Below, piece by piece: positions 34,125 to 41,325 of a stretch of 41,325 bases of DNA (its first letter is position 1; every line of letters starts with the position of its first letter). The stretch comes from Candidatus Obscuribacterales bacterium. GTDB lineage: Bacteria; Cyanobacteriota; Vampirovibrionia; Obscuribacterales; Obscuribacteraceae. Both the position numbers and the translations under genes were made by a program. The notes under the pieces are model-generated. The model saw only the letters and a list, made by a program, of their open reading frames with translations, searched no databases and was not told where the DNA came from. The stretch lies in the NCBI GenBank assembly GCA_019745505.1, contig JAIETE010000266.1, forward strand, positions 1 to 41,325. The letters run 5' to 3'.

Positions 34125-34273
34125 AGGAACCCCAAAATACCAGGGCCGAACGAAACGAACAGAACAAACTTCTTGAAGACTTGCTTCATTACAGCGTTGA
34201 AACGCACATAGGCGGGCTCACGCTCTTCGTTTGTAGATTCGTTATTTTCAGTTGTCGTTTCAAAATCTTGCAT
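34091..34273 (-). CDS. 60-residue single-pass membrane protein
   Basis: A short protein with an acidic, Asn/Glu-rich N-terminus (25 residues), a basic amphipathic stretch (RFNAVMKQVFKKF) and one membrane helix (VLFVSFGPGILGFLWLLGKVF). Not recognised. It lies first in the minus-strand operon and overlaps the acyltransferase gene by 34 bases, which suggests coupled synthesis and a possible membrane anchor or regulator for the two acyltransferase-fold proteins. AAGAGAAG lies upstream of the ATG. Shortness and weak ribosome binding site keep confidence moderate. Confidence 0.6.
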   Translation of the reverse strand: MQDFETTTENNESTNEEREPAYVRFNAVMKQVFKKFVLFVSFGPGILGFLWLLGKVFKPR

Positions 34274-34472
34274 AAACAGTCACTTCTCTTGAAAGCAGTA
34301 CTGGACGTCAATAGCTGACGAATTCATGATTTCGAGGGCAGGCGTGCTTTTTGCTGCTCCACGATTGCTTAAGTATAGTTACTTGCCGTCAAGTGAGCCT
34401 TAGAAGCAGGTCTTCTCCTTAAGAAACATTTACCGACCGCAACAAGCGCCCGAGCGGCTGGACTTCACAGCC

Positions 34473-34478
34473 TATAAT
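34473..34478 (+). promoter_or_regulatory. -10 box of the ybaB-recR operon
   Basis: TATAAT, a perfect -10 hexamer, 86 bases before the ybaB start. No good -35 hexamer lies at 16-18 bases upstream, so an activator or weak basal promoter is possible. Confidence 0.4.
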
Positions 34479-34563
34479 CTTACCTATTCGTTGCCGGCGG
34501 TCTGACTTCATGATCGGTCGGCAATCCCAGCTCACTACCTGCCCCGAGGGCGACGGAGAAATT

Positions 34564-34881
34564 ATGCAACCAGACATGAACCAATTGCTGGGCAACCTGG
34601 CTAAAATGCAAAGCGAAATGCAGAAGATTCAAGCCGAACTTTCCAAAACCAAGATCGAAGGCACGGCAGGAAACGGCGCAGTGACTATCAGCTGCACAGC
34701 CGATCTGGAATTCGCCGGCGTCAAAATCAAGCCGGAAGCTGTTGATCCCGAAGATATCGGAATGCTTGAAGATCTTATCCTCACAGCAATCAAGGATGCT
34801 TGCCACAGAGCCAAGCAAGCCGGCGAACAGCAAGCAATGAAAAATCTCGGCGGAATGCTGCCTCCGGGTATGGGTTTCTAG
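34564..34881 (+). CDS. ybaB: YbaB/EbfC family nucleoid-associated protein
   Basis: A 105-residue DNA-binding dimer protein, normal in length for YbaB. Typical are the N-terminal helix MNQLLGNLAKMQSEMQKIQAEL, the central GNGAVTISCTADLEFAGVKI sheet, VDPEDIGMLEDLILTAIKDA and the Met/Pro-rich end. Start at 34564 has GACGGAG at good spacing; an in-frame ATG at 34510 would add 18 unrelated residues. Followed by recR after three bases, the conserved ybaB-recR arrangement; dnaX, often upstream, is not here. Confidence 0.95.
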   Translation: MQPDMNQLLGNLAKMQSEMQKIQAELSKTKIEGTAGNGAVTISCTADLEFAGVKIKPEAVDPEDIGMLEDLILTAIKDACHRAKQAGEQQAMKNLGGMLPPGMGF

Positions 34882-34884
34882 ATA

Positions 34885-35481
34885 ATGTATTTCACACCGC
34901 CGCTCGCCAGGCTTATTGAAGAATTTCAGAAGCTGCCGGGCGTCGGTCCAAAATCAGCCCAGCGCATGGCTTTTCATGTACTGGGTATGACTCGCGAGTC
35001 GGTGCAATCTTTCGCCGACTCGATGGTGGATGCGAAGGACAAAGTCCGCAATTGCAGTCACTGCTTCCATTTATCCGCGGCCGATCCCTGCGAGCTGTGC
35101 ACGAACGAGAGGCGGGACAGACAGCTGGTCTGCGTGGTCGCCGATTCACGCGATGTAATCGCCCTGGAGCGAACACGCGAATACAAGGGTTTGTATCACG
35201 TGCTAACCGGATTGATTTCTCCTCTGGAAGGCAAAGGTCCGGACGAGCTCACCGTGCGGGAGTTGGTCAATAGAGTGCATGACGACAATATTCGCGAATT
35301 GATTCTGGCAATCAACCCGACTGTCGAAGGAGATGCGACAGTGCTCTATATTTCAAGCTTGATCAAACCGTTTGGAACCAAACTCACTCGCATCGCATTC
35401 GGTCTGCCCGTCGGCGCTGATTTGGAATACGCGGACGACATGACCCTGTCAAAAGCTCTGGAAGGACGACGAGAATTGTAG
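34885..35481 (+). CDS. recR: Recombination mediator protein RecR
   Basis: A 198-residue protein of full family length, acting with RecF and RecO in loading RecA at gaps. The helix-hairpin-helix [17 protein letters not shown] lies at 16-32, the four-cysteine zinc finger [16 protein letters not shown] at 57-72 and the Toprim domain from [17 protein letters not shown] onward, with NPTVEGDAT and [12 protein letters not shown] as signatures. It starts three bases after ybaB. Convergent with dxs, about 30 bases apart. Confidence 0.98.
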   Translation: MYFTPPLARLIEEFQKLPGVGPKSAQRMAFHVLGMTRESVQSFADSMVDAKDKVRNCSHCFHLSAADPCELCTNERRDRQLVCVVADSRDVIALERTREYKGLYHVLTGLISPLEGKGPDELTVRELVNRVHDDNIRELILAINPTVEGDATVLYISSLIKPFGTKLTRIAFGLPVGADLEYADDMTLSKALEGRREL

Positions 35482-35511
35482 GTCGAACCGCGCTCGTGTG
35501 GATCTCGAAGA

Positions 35512-37491
35512 CTACGAGTGCTTTGCCAGGACCTTCTCTATACGCTGAGCGATTTTTTCCTTGCTCAGCCCGTTCAGATCTAGCAGTATGGCGCGTGCGC
35601 CATGCTCGACAAACTGATCCGGAATCGCAATTGGCAAAACTCGAGGCAAGCCATCAGCAATTTCTTGCCCGGATGTACTCATCCATTCGAGTACCGCGGC
35701 ACCGAATCCGCCCGCCAGACAACCTTCCTCAACAGTGATAAAAGTGTCGTATCCGTCGCGGATGAATCCACTCAGCAAATTGGTGTCGAGAGGCTTGGCG
35801 CTGCGAGCGTTAACCAGAACCGGACGCTGCTCGGACTTGACTAATTCCAGAGCTTGACGCGTCACATCCACCATCGCACCGTAGGCGAGAATGACCGGAG
35901 GCTTGGATTTGGCGTTGCCGTCCAACTGAGCCGGTTGAAGAACTTCCCAGCTGGCCGGGTCTATCAGATTGAAATCAGCAGTTTGCTCTGCACCATCAGT
36001 AGTGGCACCAACGGCTTTGTCCCTAGGGAAACGTATCGCCACCGGTCCTTTGCACTCTTTGACGGCCGTATAGACCATATCGCGAAGCTCTTGTGCATCT
36101 TTCGGAGCCAGCACGGTGAAGTTGGGCACGCTGCGAAGATAGGCAATATCGAATACGCCCTGGTGCGTCTCACCATCTTCCACCAGACCGCCTCTGTCCA
36201 CGCCGAAAACAACCGGCAGATTGAGAATAGCGACGTCGTGAATGACCTGGTCCATCGCCCTTTGCAGGAATGTCGAATAGATTGAAACAACAGGCTTCAA
36301 GCCTGATTTCGCCATGCCGGCGGCCATGGTTACGGCATGCTGTTCGCAGATGGCCACATCGAAAAAGCGATCCGGATAAGCCTTGCCGAATTTGACGAGA
36401 CCACTGCCTTCAGCGGTTGCCGGCGTGATAGCCACCAGGTTCGGTTCTTCTTTGGCTAAATCAATCAATGCCTGAGTGAAAATGTCGGAATATGTTTTCG
36501 GCTTCGTCTTGGTCGCGGAAGCTTCGACCTTTTCACTGAGTTGGGGCTCCAGACTGAAAGCCGGAACACCGTGATATTTGATGGAATCATCCTCAGCCGG
36601 CTGATAGCCTTTGCCTTTGCAGGTGATGAGATGGACTATTTGAGGAGCGGACTTATCTTTGACTGCTTCGAAAGCCTGTACAACTGCGTCTACATCGTGT
36701 CCATCGACAGGACCGCTGTAATTGATGCCCAGCTTCTCGAAAACGATTCCTGGGGTGTCGAATCGTTCTTTCGCTTGCTTCTTAACCTCCAGGATCATGT
36801 CCCAGATGCCGGCTGTAAGCTGAACTTTGTCTAGACTGCCCTCGATCGAATCCAGCTTTTCCTTGATGTCGCGATAGAAGAAAGTCTCCTTGATGCGCTT
36901 CATGTAGAGAGCCAGCCCGCCAGTATTCTCACTGATGGACATTTCATTATCATTGAGTACAATCAAGACGTTTTTCTGGATATGGCCCAGGTGATTTATG
37001 GCTTCCAGCGCCATTCCGCCTGTCAGACCACCATCACCAATCACAGCGATGACTTTGTGGTCTTGCTGCAAATGGTCACGAGCAATTGCCATACCGACAG
37101 CAAGCGAAACGGAAGTGGAGCTGTGTCCAGCAACGAAAGCGTCGTGCTCGCTCTCCACGGGAGTTACGAATCCGCTCAGACCCTTAAACTGGCGCAGAGT
37201 ATCAAACCGATTACGCCTGCCGGTGAGCATCTTGTGCACGTATGCCTGGTGACCGACATCCCACAGAATTTGATCCTGCGGAGTATTGAAAACGCGATGC
37301 AGCGCCAGGGTTATTTCGACTATTCCCAGGTTGGAGGCTAAATGCCCACCGGTGCGCGACAAACTGCTGACTATCTCATGACGAATCTCGCCTGCGAGCT
37401 TTTGCAGGTCTTCAACCGACAGCTGCTTCAACTCGGCGGGGCCGGTGATAGCATCTAAGAATGATGTCGGCTGCTTTGTTAGGGTGTGCAT
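35512..37491 (-). CDS. dxs: 1-deoxy-D-xylulose-5-phosphate synthase
   Basis: A 659-residue thiamine-diphosphate enzyme condensing pyruvate and glyceraldehyde 3-phosphate, the first step of the MEP isoprenoid pathway. Signatures: DVGHQAYVHKMLTGR near residue 65, GDGGLTGGMALEAINHLG with NDNEMSIS (diphosphate/Mg binding) near 145-180, EQHAVTMAAGMA with the catalytic Glu near 360 and DRGGLVEDGETHQGVFD. ATG at 37491 has AGGGATC upstream and is preferred to a TTG at 37518. No other MEP gene is nearby, so it is probably a single-gene unit. Confidence 0.98.
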   Translation of the reverse strand: MHTLTKQPTSFLDAITGPAELKQLSVEDLQKLAGEIRHEIVSSLSRTGGHLASNLGIVEITLALHRVFNTPQDQILWDVGHQAYVHKMLTGRRNRFDTLRQFKGLSGFVTPVESEHDAFVAGHSSTSVSLAVGMAIARDHLQQDHKVIAVIGDGGLTGGMALEAINHLGHIQKNVLIVLNDNEMSISENTGGLALYMKRIKETFFYRDIKEKLDSIEGSLDKVQLTAGIWDMILEVKKQAKERFDTPGIVFEKLGINYSGPVDGHDVDAVVQAFEAVKDKSAPQIVHLITCKGKGYQPAEDDSIKYHGVPAFSLEPQLSEKVEASATKTKPKTYSDIFTQALIDLAKEEPNLVAITPATAEGSGLVKFGKAYPDRFFDVAICEQHAVTMAAGMAKSGLKPVVSIYSTFLQRAMDQVIHDVAILNLPVVFGVDRGGLVEDGETHQGVFDIAYLRSVPNFTVLAPKDAQELRDMVYTAVKECKGPVAIRFPRDKAVGATTDGAEQTADFNLIDPASWEVLQPAQLDGNAKSKPPVILAYGAMVDVTRQALELVKSEQRPVLVNARSAKPLDTNLLSGFIRDGYDTFITVEEGCLAGGFGAAVLEWMSTSGQEIADGLPRVLPIAIPDQFVEHGARAILLDLNGLSKEKIAQRIEKVLAKHS

Positions 37492-37531
37492 TGATCCCTG
37501 GACTTCCACTAGTGACAACCTTTAAAGGTAC

Positions 37532-37540
37532 ATCATATCA
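37532..37540 (-). promoter_or_regulatory. Extended -10 promoter of dxs
   Basis: Read on minus: TGATATGAT, that is a TGn extension plus TATGAT (-10, plus 37532-37537), about 41 bases before the dxs ATG. No strong -35, consistent with an extended -10 promoter. Confidence 0.45.
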
Positions 37541-37669
37541 ATGAGTGCCCTTTGTTAGCTTAAGAAACTCGTCTGTTTCCGGCATTCTCCGCACAGATTC
37601 CCGAGTCTTTCATCGTCATCAAACGCAATAGTCCAGATCATGCAGATGAGGTGCAATTAAGACAGCCGT

Positions 37670-37682
37670 ACAGTTAAACTGT
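37670..37682. promoter_or_regulatory. Perfect 6-1-6 inverted repeat, candidate operator
   Basis: ACAGTT-A-AACTGT, 32 bases before the start of the HMA-like gene and in the divergent dxs region. It has the size of a dimeric repressor site. The regulator is unknown. Confidence 0.4.
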
Positions 37683-37714
37683 GTTTTAAGAGAAGAGGCA
37701 ATACAGGCGTCCAA

Positions 37715-38389
37715 ATGACTTCCATTCAAGACAAGCAAATTCCCTATTCGAAGCACGAAAAAACGCACAGCACGGGCATCTCGATACAGTCGAACCGGCG
37801 TGCGGGCAAGCAAGTTTATGCCTGCATGAGCTTTGCAATCGCAAGCACGGTTTTTCTCGGCGCAGCAGATTTGATCGGTACCGACGCACTCGCCCAGGGC
37901 CCGAATGGCCAGAAGGCAGACAGTCAAATTGCAAAGCCGCTCAAACCCGCGGAAACAAAAGCCGAATCAGGACGGACAGCCGCGCCGGTTTTCTCGATTG
38001 AAGTGCCGGGACCGTCTCAAAAAGCCGACCCGAATTCCAGAGAGCAAGCGGCCAGTCAATATTTCAAAGACAAACAAAAGCAGACGATTTCGGCAAATCC
38101 GAAAGTAAAGGAGGCAAGCATGCGCCTTTCGGGTTCCCTGTGTCCGGCTTGTTTGAAAGCACTGGCTTCTCGTTTCCAGAAAACCGAAGGAGTAATAACG
38201 GCTTCTGTAGAATTACCCTCCCAAATGAAAGCATCCGAAACCGAAACAAGCAATGCACTCGGCAAACTTCCGCGCTACGCAATTGCTCACGTCACATTTG
38301 ATGCCAAGGTTCTAACCGTTGAGCGCATCAAAGACATCATCAAATCGAATGACCTGGCTTACTGGAAATTCGAAGTGACGGAGAAGTAG
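37715..38389 (+). CDS. Exported protein with C-terminal HMA-like CxxC domain
   Basis: A 224-residue protein. A basic N-terminus leads to a signal or anchor segment (MSFAIASTVFLGAADLIG, about residues 38-55), then a polar Lys/Pro/Gln-rich linker and, from residue 136, a ferredoxin-like domain resembling heavy-metal-associated domains: MRLSGSLCPACLKALASRF with Cys143 and Cys146, and YAIAHVTFDAKVLTVERIKDII. The CxxC would bind copper or a similar soft metal; that is inferred. An in-frame ATG at 38120, exactly at the domain start, has AAAGGAGG five bases upstream, so a separate 89-residue cytosolic product is possible. A palindrome lies upstream of the gene. Confidence 0.78.
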   Translation: MTSIQDKQIPYSKHEKTHSTGISIQSNRRAGKQVYACMSFAIASTVFLGAADLIGTDALAQGPNGQKADSQIAKPLKPAETKAESGRTAAPVFSIEVPGPSQKADPNSREQAASQYFKDKQKQTISANPKVKEASMRLSGSLCPACLKALASRFQKTEGVITASVELPSQMKASETETSNALGKLPRYAIAHVTFDAKVLTVERIKDIIKSNDLAYWKFEVTEK

Positions 38390-38406
38390 GCAATTCTGCA
38401 TACACA

Positions 38407-38441
38407 AGAAGCGGGCACCACCCTCAGTGGCGCCCGCTTCT
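38407..38441. terminator. Bidirectional terminator between convergent genes
   Basis: AGAAGCGGGC (38407-38416) pairs perfectly with GCCCGCTTCT (38432-38441); an inner CCAC/GTGG extends the stem. It separates the ends of the HMA-like gene and the VIT/VWA gene. T-runs are short. Confidence 0.65.
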
Positions 38442-38484
38442 CGTTCAAGGAGAGGTCCAATGCCTTCGGAAGTCTCCTAATGCC

Positions 38485-40965
38485 CTAGCCGGTAGCATCT
38501 CCGGACTGGACGATTTTGTACCAGGTACCGTTGAATTCAACGATAACTTGCCGGCCGACGGACAAATATTTCGTAATTCCAGGAACCGACTTCATCAAAG
38601 AGAAGTATTCGTCACTGTTGAATTTGATCTCTTTGACCTTCTTATCCGTGGGCTTCGATTGGAAAGTGCTTTCGGTCCAGAACCCGCTCACCTTGTAGAA
38701 GGTCTTGTCCTCGACAGTCTTCATTTCTCCGGCCATCAGATCTTGTTTGTTGATCGCATCCGATTCTTTGAGCTCATTCAAAGTTTTTGCAATCAAGACT
38801 GCTTTCTGTCCGCTCTCCTCTTTGCTGTCCGCAACCATCTTTCTCGGCGAAGACCATCTGGATCTGTCGGCGCTTATACGCGACGAGACAAACGAGTCCA
38901 TGCCCGTGGCAGGCATGCGCGCTTCGGAGAGCTTGTACAGATTGGGAGCGAATTGGAATCTAGCTCCCGGACTGACGACAGCCTTGCCCATATGCGTGGA
39001 CGGCAAGCCCATTGGTGCCGCCGGTGGTGGCGGAGGCGTAAGTCGGCTGCGGCCCATCGCCGCGCCGCCGAAATCAGGTCTTGCAGGTCCTCTGAAGCTG
39101 ACCGCTCCGGAGACATTCGGACGCATCGCCGAACCGTGACTTTCGCTTGGATCGGTAACCAAATACGAGGTGTATGCCGAGATGATTCCGAACTTCTGAG
39201 AAAGCGCAATGATCTCGTCAACAACTTCTTTACTCTCATCGTTGGCGTGTGCAACATCCGTCAGGTAGCCGATTCTTCTCATCGCCCAGATGCGCGGCAG
39301 ATAAGAATGGCTAGTGTCTTCTTTGGCGAAATCCATTGGAAATGCGTAGTCCTTGCTTTCACCGTTTATACGACCGCTCAGCTTCAGGGAAGCTTTGCCG
39401 TCACCTTTGTAGCGACCGATCAACAAGACCTGCTGACCGGCAAAAATGTCTTTCACTTCCTTCGGGTAGACATCCTTTACCTGAATTCCGTCGTAAGCGA
39501 TTTTGACGTCACTCAATACCGGGCTCTTGATTTTCTGATAGAAATTGCTCAAAGCCACTTCCAGACTCTCACTCGGCTCGACGTACTGAGCGGTGCCATG
39601 ATGTTCCGAGGCAAGCTGGTTGAGCAAGCGCGTATTAACGTCGTATCCGACGCCGAAATCAAATATGCGAATATCGCGTTTCGGTTTCACACCCTTCAAA
39701 AGCTTATCAACAATAGTCTCTCCGACGGTCGGTTCGCCATCGGTAATCAGCACGAGATAAGCGGGACGTGTCGAGTCTTCACCTAAAATCGTAGTCCCCA
39801 GCGAAATCGCGTCACTGATATTGGTACCACCGCGGGCATCGAGCTCATCGATGAATTTGTCCGCAGCCTTCTTATTCTCGGCGCTGGCATCCAAAAGCTT
39901 CGTGCTGAAGGCATCGGCATCGGTATTGAATTGAACAAGACTAAATCGATCTTCCGGAGCAAGTGCATCGACGATATATTTGAGAGCTTTTTTGTTCTGC
40001 TCCATCTTATCGCCTTGCATCGAGCCGGACGTATCCGAAACTACAACGATATCCTTCGCGATTGGACCTTTTGCCGTCAAGGGCGGCGACAGGGTCATGA
40101 GGAAATATCCGTCCTCATCGGATTTACGATGAGTGAGCAAGTTGGCGGCAACATCCTTGTCCGAAATACTGTAATAGAGAAGGAAATCTTTGTCCGGAAC
40201 AACATTCTCCTGCGCTAGAGAAACGGTTGCCTCCGTGTCGCCTTTGCGGTTGGAAGTAACTGTATGAGTGGGCGACCAGATCGTTCGAAGAGGCTGCTTA
40301 CCAGCCAATTTCACGTTCATCTTGATCTTGTCGACCGGCTCCGCTTCACCTTCCGCTTTGAGAGGAAAACGGTATTTCAACATTCCGTTTTCTGCTTTCA
40401 GTACTTGCGTATATTCCAGTTCCACCTTCTTCGTGCCGTGAGCCGGAATCGGGAAAATACGCGCTCTTACTGTTTTATAATCGGCAAATTCGAGCAATCC
40501 CGGGTCGACCATACTGCGAACGATTTGTTCGTATTCTGTTCGCGCCGCGTTTGCTTCCAGGATTTTGCCTTCTACCGGCTTGCCGTCTATGTGCAGTGAA
40601 AAAGAGCTGAATGTGGTGTCTTCAGGCAGAGGAAAGAGATAGGTTCCGGCCAGATTGCTGTCGGTGTCATTGGAAAAGGTCTGAGTGATGTATGTTTTTG
40701 CGACCTGGTCGACGATATCGACTTTCACATCTTCATCTTGCAAATGCAATCCGAAACTGACCGAAGCCTGTAAAACAGGGCGTCTTCCCGGCGTCGGTAC
40801 GACCGGAGTACGCCCGGGCACAGGCCGGACTATCGGGCGTGGCACAGGGACCGGTCGGCCACCCATAATCGGATCGACGACTATCCACCCTGAGGCGAGA
40901 ACCTGAGTTGGAATCGCCAACGTAGCGGCAAGTACCGCAAAGGATGCCAGTGCAACAGTTCTCAT
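38485..40965 (-). CDS. Exported VIT and von Willebrand factor A domain protein
   Basis: An 826-residue protein with a signal peptide (residues 1-24, ending VLASG) and a Pro/Arg/Val-rich linker (30-65). The VIT domain (about 68-195; VAKTYITQTFSNDTDSNLAG, FPIPAHGTKKVELEYTQ) is followed by a VWA domain (about 300-470) with an intact metal site DTSGSMQGD (Asp311, Ser313, Ser315) and TDGEPTVGE. The C-terminal half contains a Pro-rich stretch (TPPPPPAAPMG) and a final domain I do not recognise. VIT/VWA proteins bind partners through a metal-dependent site; the ligand is unknown. GAGG lies nine bases before the ATG. Confidence 0.92.
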   Translation of the reverse strand: MRTVALASFAVLAATLAIPTQVLASGWIVVDPIMGGRPVPVPRPIVRPVPGRTPVVPTPGRRPVLQASVSFGLHLQDEDVKVDIVDQVAKTYITQTFSNDTDSNLAGTYLFPLPEDTTFSSFSLHIDGKPVEGKILEANAARTEYEQIVRSMVDPGLLEFADYKTVRARIFPIPAHGTKKVELEYTQVLKAENGMLKYRFPLKAEGEAEPVDKIKMNVKLAGKQPLRTIWSPTHTVTSNRKGDTEATVSLAQENVVPDKDFLLYYSISDKDVAANLLTHRKSDEDGYFLMTLSPPLTAKGPIAKDIVVVSDTSGSMQGDKMEQNKKALKYIVDALAPEDRFSLVQFNTDADAFSTKLLDASAENKKAADKFIDELDARGGTNISDAISLGTTILGEDSTRPAYLVLITDGEPTVGETIVDKLLKGVKPKRDIRIFDFGVGYDVNTRLLNQLASEHHGTAQYVEPSESLEVALSNFYQKIKSPVLSDVKIAYDGIQVKDVYPKEVKDIFAGQQVLLIGRYKGDGKASLKLSGRINGESKDYAFPMDFAKEDTSHSYLPRIWAMRRIGYLTDVAHANDESKEVVDEIIALSQKFGIISAYTSYLVTDPSESHGSAMRPNVSGAVSFRGPARPDFGGAAMGRSRLTPPPPPAAPMGLPSTHMGKAVVSPGARFQFAPNLYKLSEARMPATGMDSFVSSRISADRSRWSSPRKMVADSKEESGQKAVLIAKTLNELKESDAINKQDLMAGEMKTVEDKTFYKVSGFWTESTFQSKPTDKKVKEIKFNSDEYFSLMKSVPGITKYLSVGRQVIVEFNGTWYKIVQSGDATG

Positions 40966-41092
40966 ATTTTGACCTCGTTGTTTTCGCCGCTTCTAACACA
41001 AACGAGCAAGGGAGCCGATTAGGCAGAATGCCGCTAATATCAGAGTACGCACTCAAGCCGCGCGATTCGCCCGGATAAGCGTGCTTAGCAAA

Positions 41093-41114
41093 CTGGGGTT
41101 TACCCCAGCTTTTT
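41093..41114 (+). terminator. Orphan intrinsic terminator
   Basis: CTGGGG (41093-41098), loop TTTA, CCCCAG (41103-41108), then CTTTTT. No plus-strand gene ends before it, since the left neighbour is on minus. It may end a small RNA or act as an attenuator in a leader. Confidence 0.6.
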
Positions 41115-41185
41115 ACCCTGGTGGAGGGGGCGCGCCGTAAGCCGGATTTAATCGCCGGAGCGGCAAAACATTCGAAAAATTCAAC

Positions 41186-41214
41186 TTGACATCCCGCGGG
41201 AGGTTATTTAATCT
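41186..41214 (+). promoter_or_regulatory. Sigma-70 promoter for the zinc-ribbon gene
   Basis: TTGACA at 41186-41191, 17 bases, TAATCT at 41209-41214 (or TTTAAT two bases earlier). It lies about 50 bases before the TTG start codon. Confidence 0.55.
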
Positions 41215-41262
41215 GAGCCCAAATACTAATAAAATGATCTTTCTATTGGCGGGAGGTTTTTT

Positions 41263-41325
41263 TTGAAAGTCATTCTGTGCGCTGACTGCGGAAACGTGAT
41301 GAAGAAGTATTCGACCCGGTGCATG
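41263..41325 (+). CDS. Zinc-ribbon-like protein, 5' end only
   Basis: Twenty-one codons are visible, opening MKVILCADCGNVMKKY and continuing with another Cys-Met. The CxxC pair suggests a zinc ribbon. The start is TTG with a strong GGGAGG about eight bases upstream and a run of T between. The rest is beyond the window edge, so no function is proposed. Confidence 0.6.
   Translation, partial: MKVILCADCGNVMKKYSTRCM

Noticed and set aside
38548..39786. Long plus-strand open frame of 412 codons
   Set aside because: It lies wholly opposite the VIT/VWA gene, shows no domain and has a composition expected of an antisense frame.

Overview
The window reads as chromosomal DNA of a diderm (Gram-negative-type) bacterium of roughly balanced GC. 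A TolC-type outer-membrane channel, several signal peptides and periplasmic domains argue for two membranes. The mix of a secreted TPR-caspase, a rhomboid-TPR fusion, three leucine-rich-repeat-variant (LRV) paralogs and a short-Q-loop cytochrome bd suggests a non-photosynthetic relative of Cyanobacteria (Obscuribacterales/Melainabacteria-like). That placement is an impression from gene content, not proven by any marker here. I see no transposase, integrase, CRISPR array, rRNA or convincing tRNA.

Layout. Positions 1-5942 hold a tight, mostly overlapping six-gene operon for modified membrane fatty acids: a desaturase (cut by the window edge), a FAD amine-oxidase-like enzyme, DUF1365, a CFA-synthase-family methyltransferase, DUF1295 and a second CFA-like methyltransferase. 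A secreted zinc metallopeptidase follows (6009-7040), then cytochrome bd oxidase subunits I and II (7148-9542). A twin hairpin ends that unit, opposite a convergent unknown envelope protein (9634-10386). A hairpin-rich gene-free stretch (10570-10840) precedes a 939-residue secreted TPR-caspase protein. Then come, on the minus strand, a GT39-like membrane glycosyltransferase and two aldo/keto reductases; the second has a textbook promoter with a palindromic operator in its spacer.

Positions 18169-24000 carry a rhomboid-TPR protein, a VOC protein, a GNAT acetyltransferase, a matrixin-like protease, a PlsC-type acyltransferase and a bestrophin-like channel. Positions 24304-29692 are a complete tripartite export system: TolC, MacA-like adaptor, and MacB-like permease and ATPase as separate genes. 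Next (29697-32193) are three LRV-repeat paralogs, separated by structured, motif-repeating intergenic DNA. They are followed by a minus-strand operon of a 60-residue membrane protein and two sister acyltransferases, one of which has lost its catalytic His and Asp. Housekeeping genes follow: ybaB-recR on plus, dxs on minus. The right end has a secreted protein with a C-terminal HMA-like CxxC domain and a possible internal translation start, a VIT/VWA protein, and the first codons of a zinc-ribbon protein.

Themes. Much of the window concerns the envelope: lipid modification (two methyltransferases, a desaturase, three acyltransferase-fold proteins), export, secreted proteases and repeat-protein scaffolds. 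The least explained parts are the lipid operon, the LRV cluster with its recurring 9-mer and hairpins, the degenerate acyltransferase paired with an intact sister, and the structured leader in front of the caspase gene.
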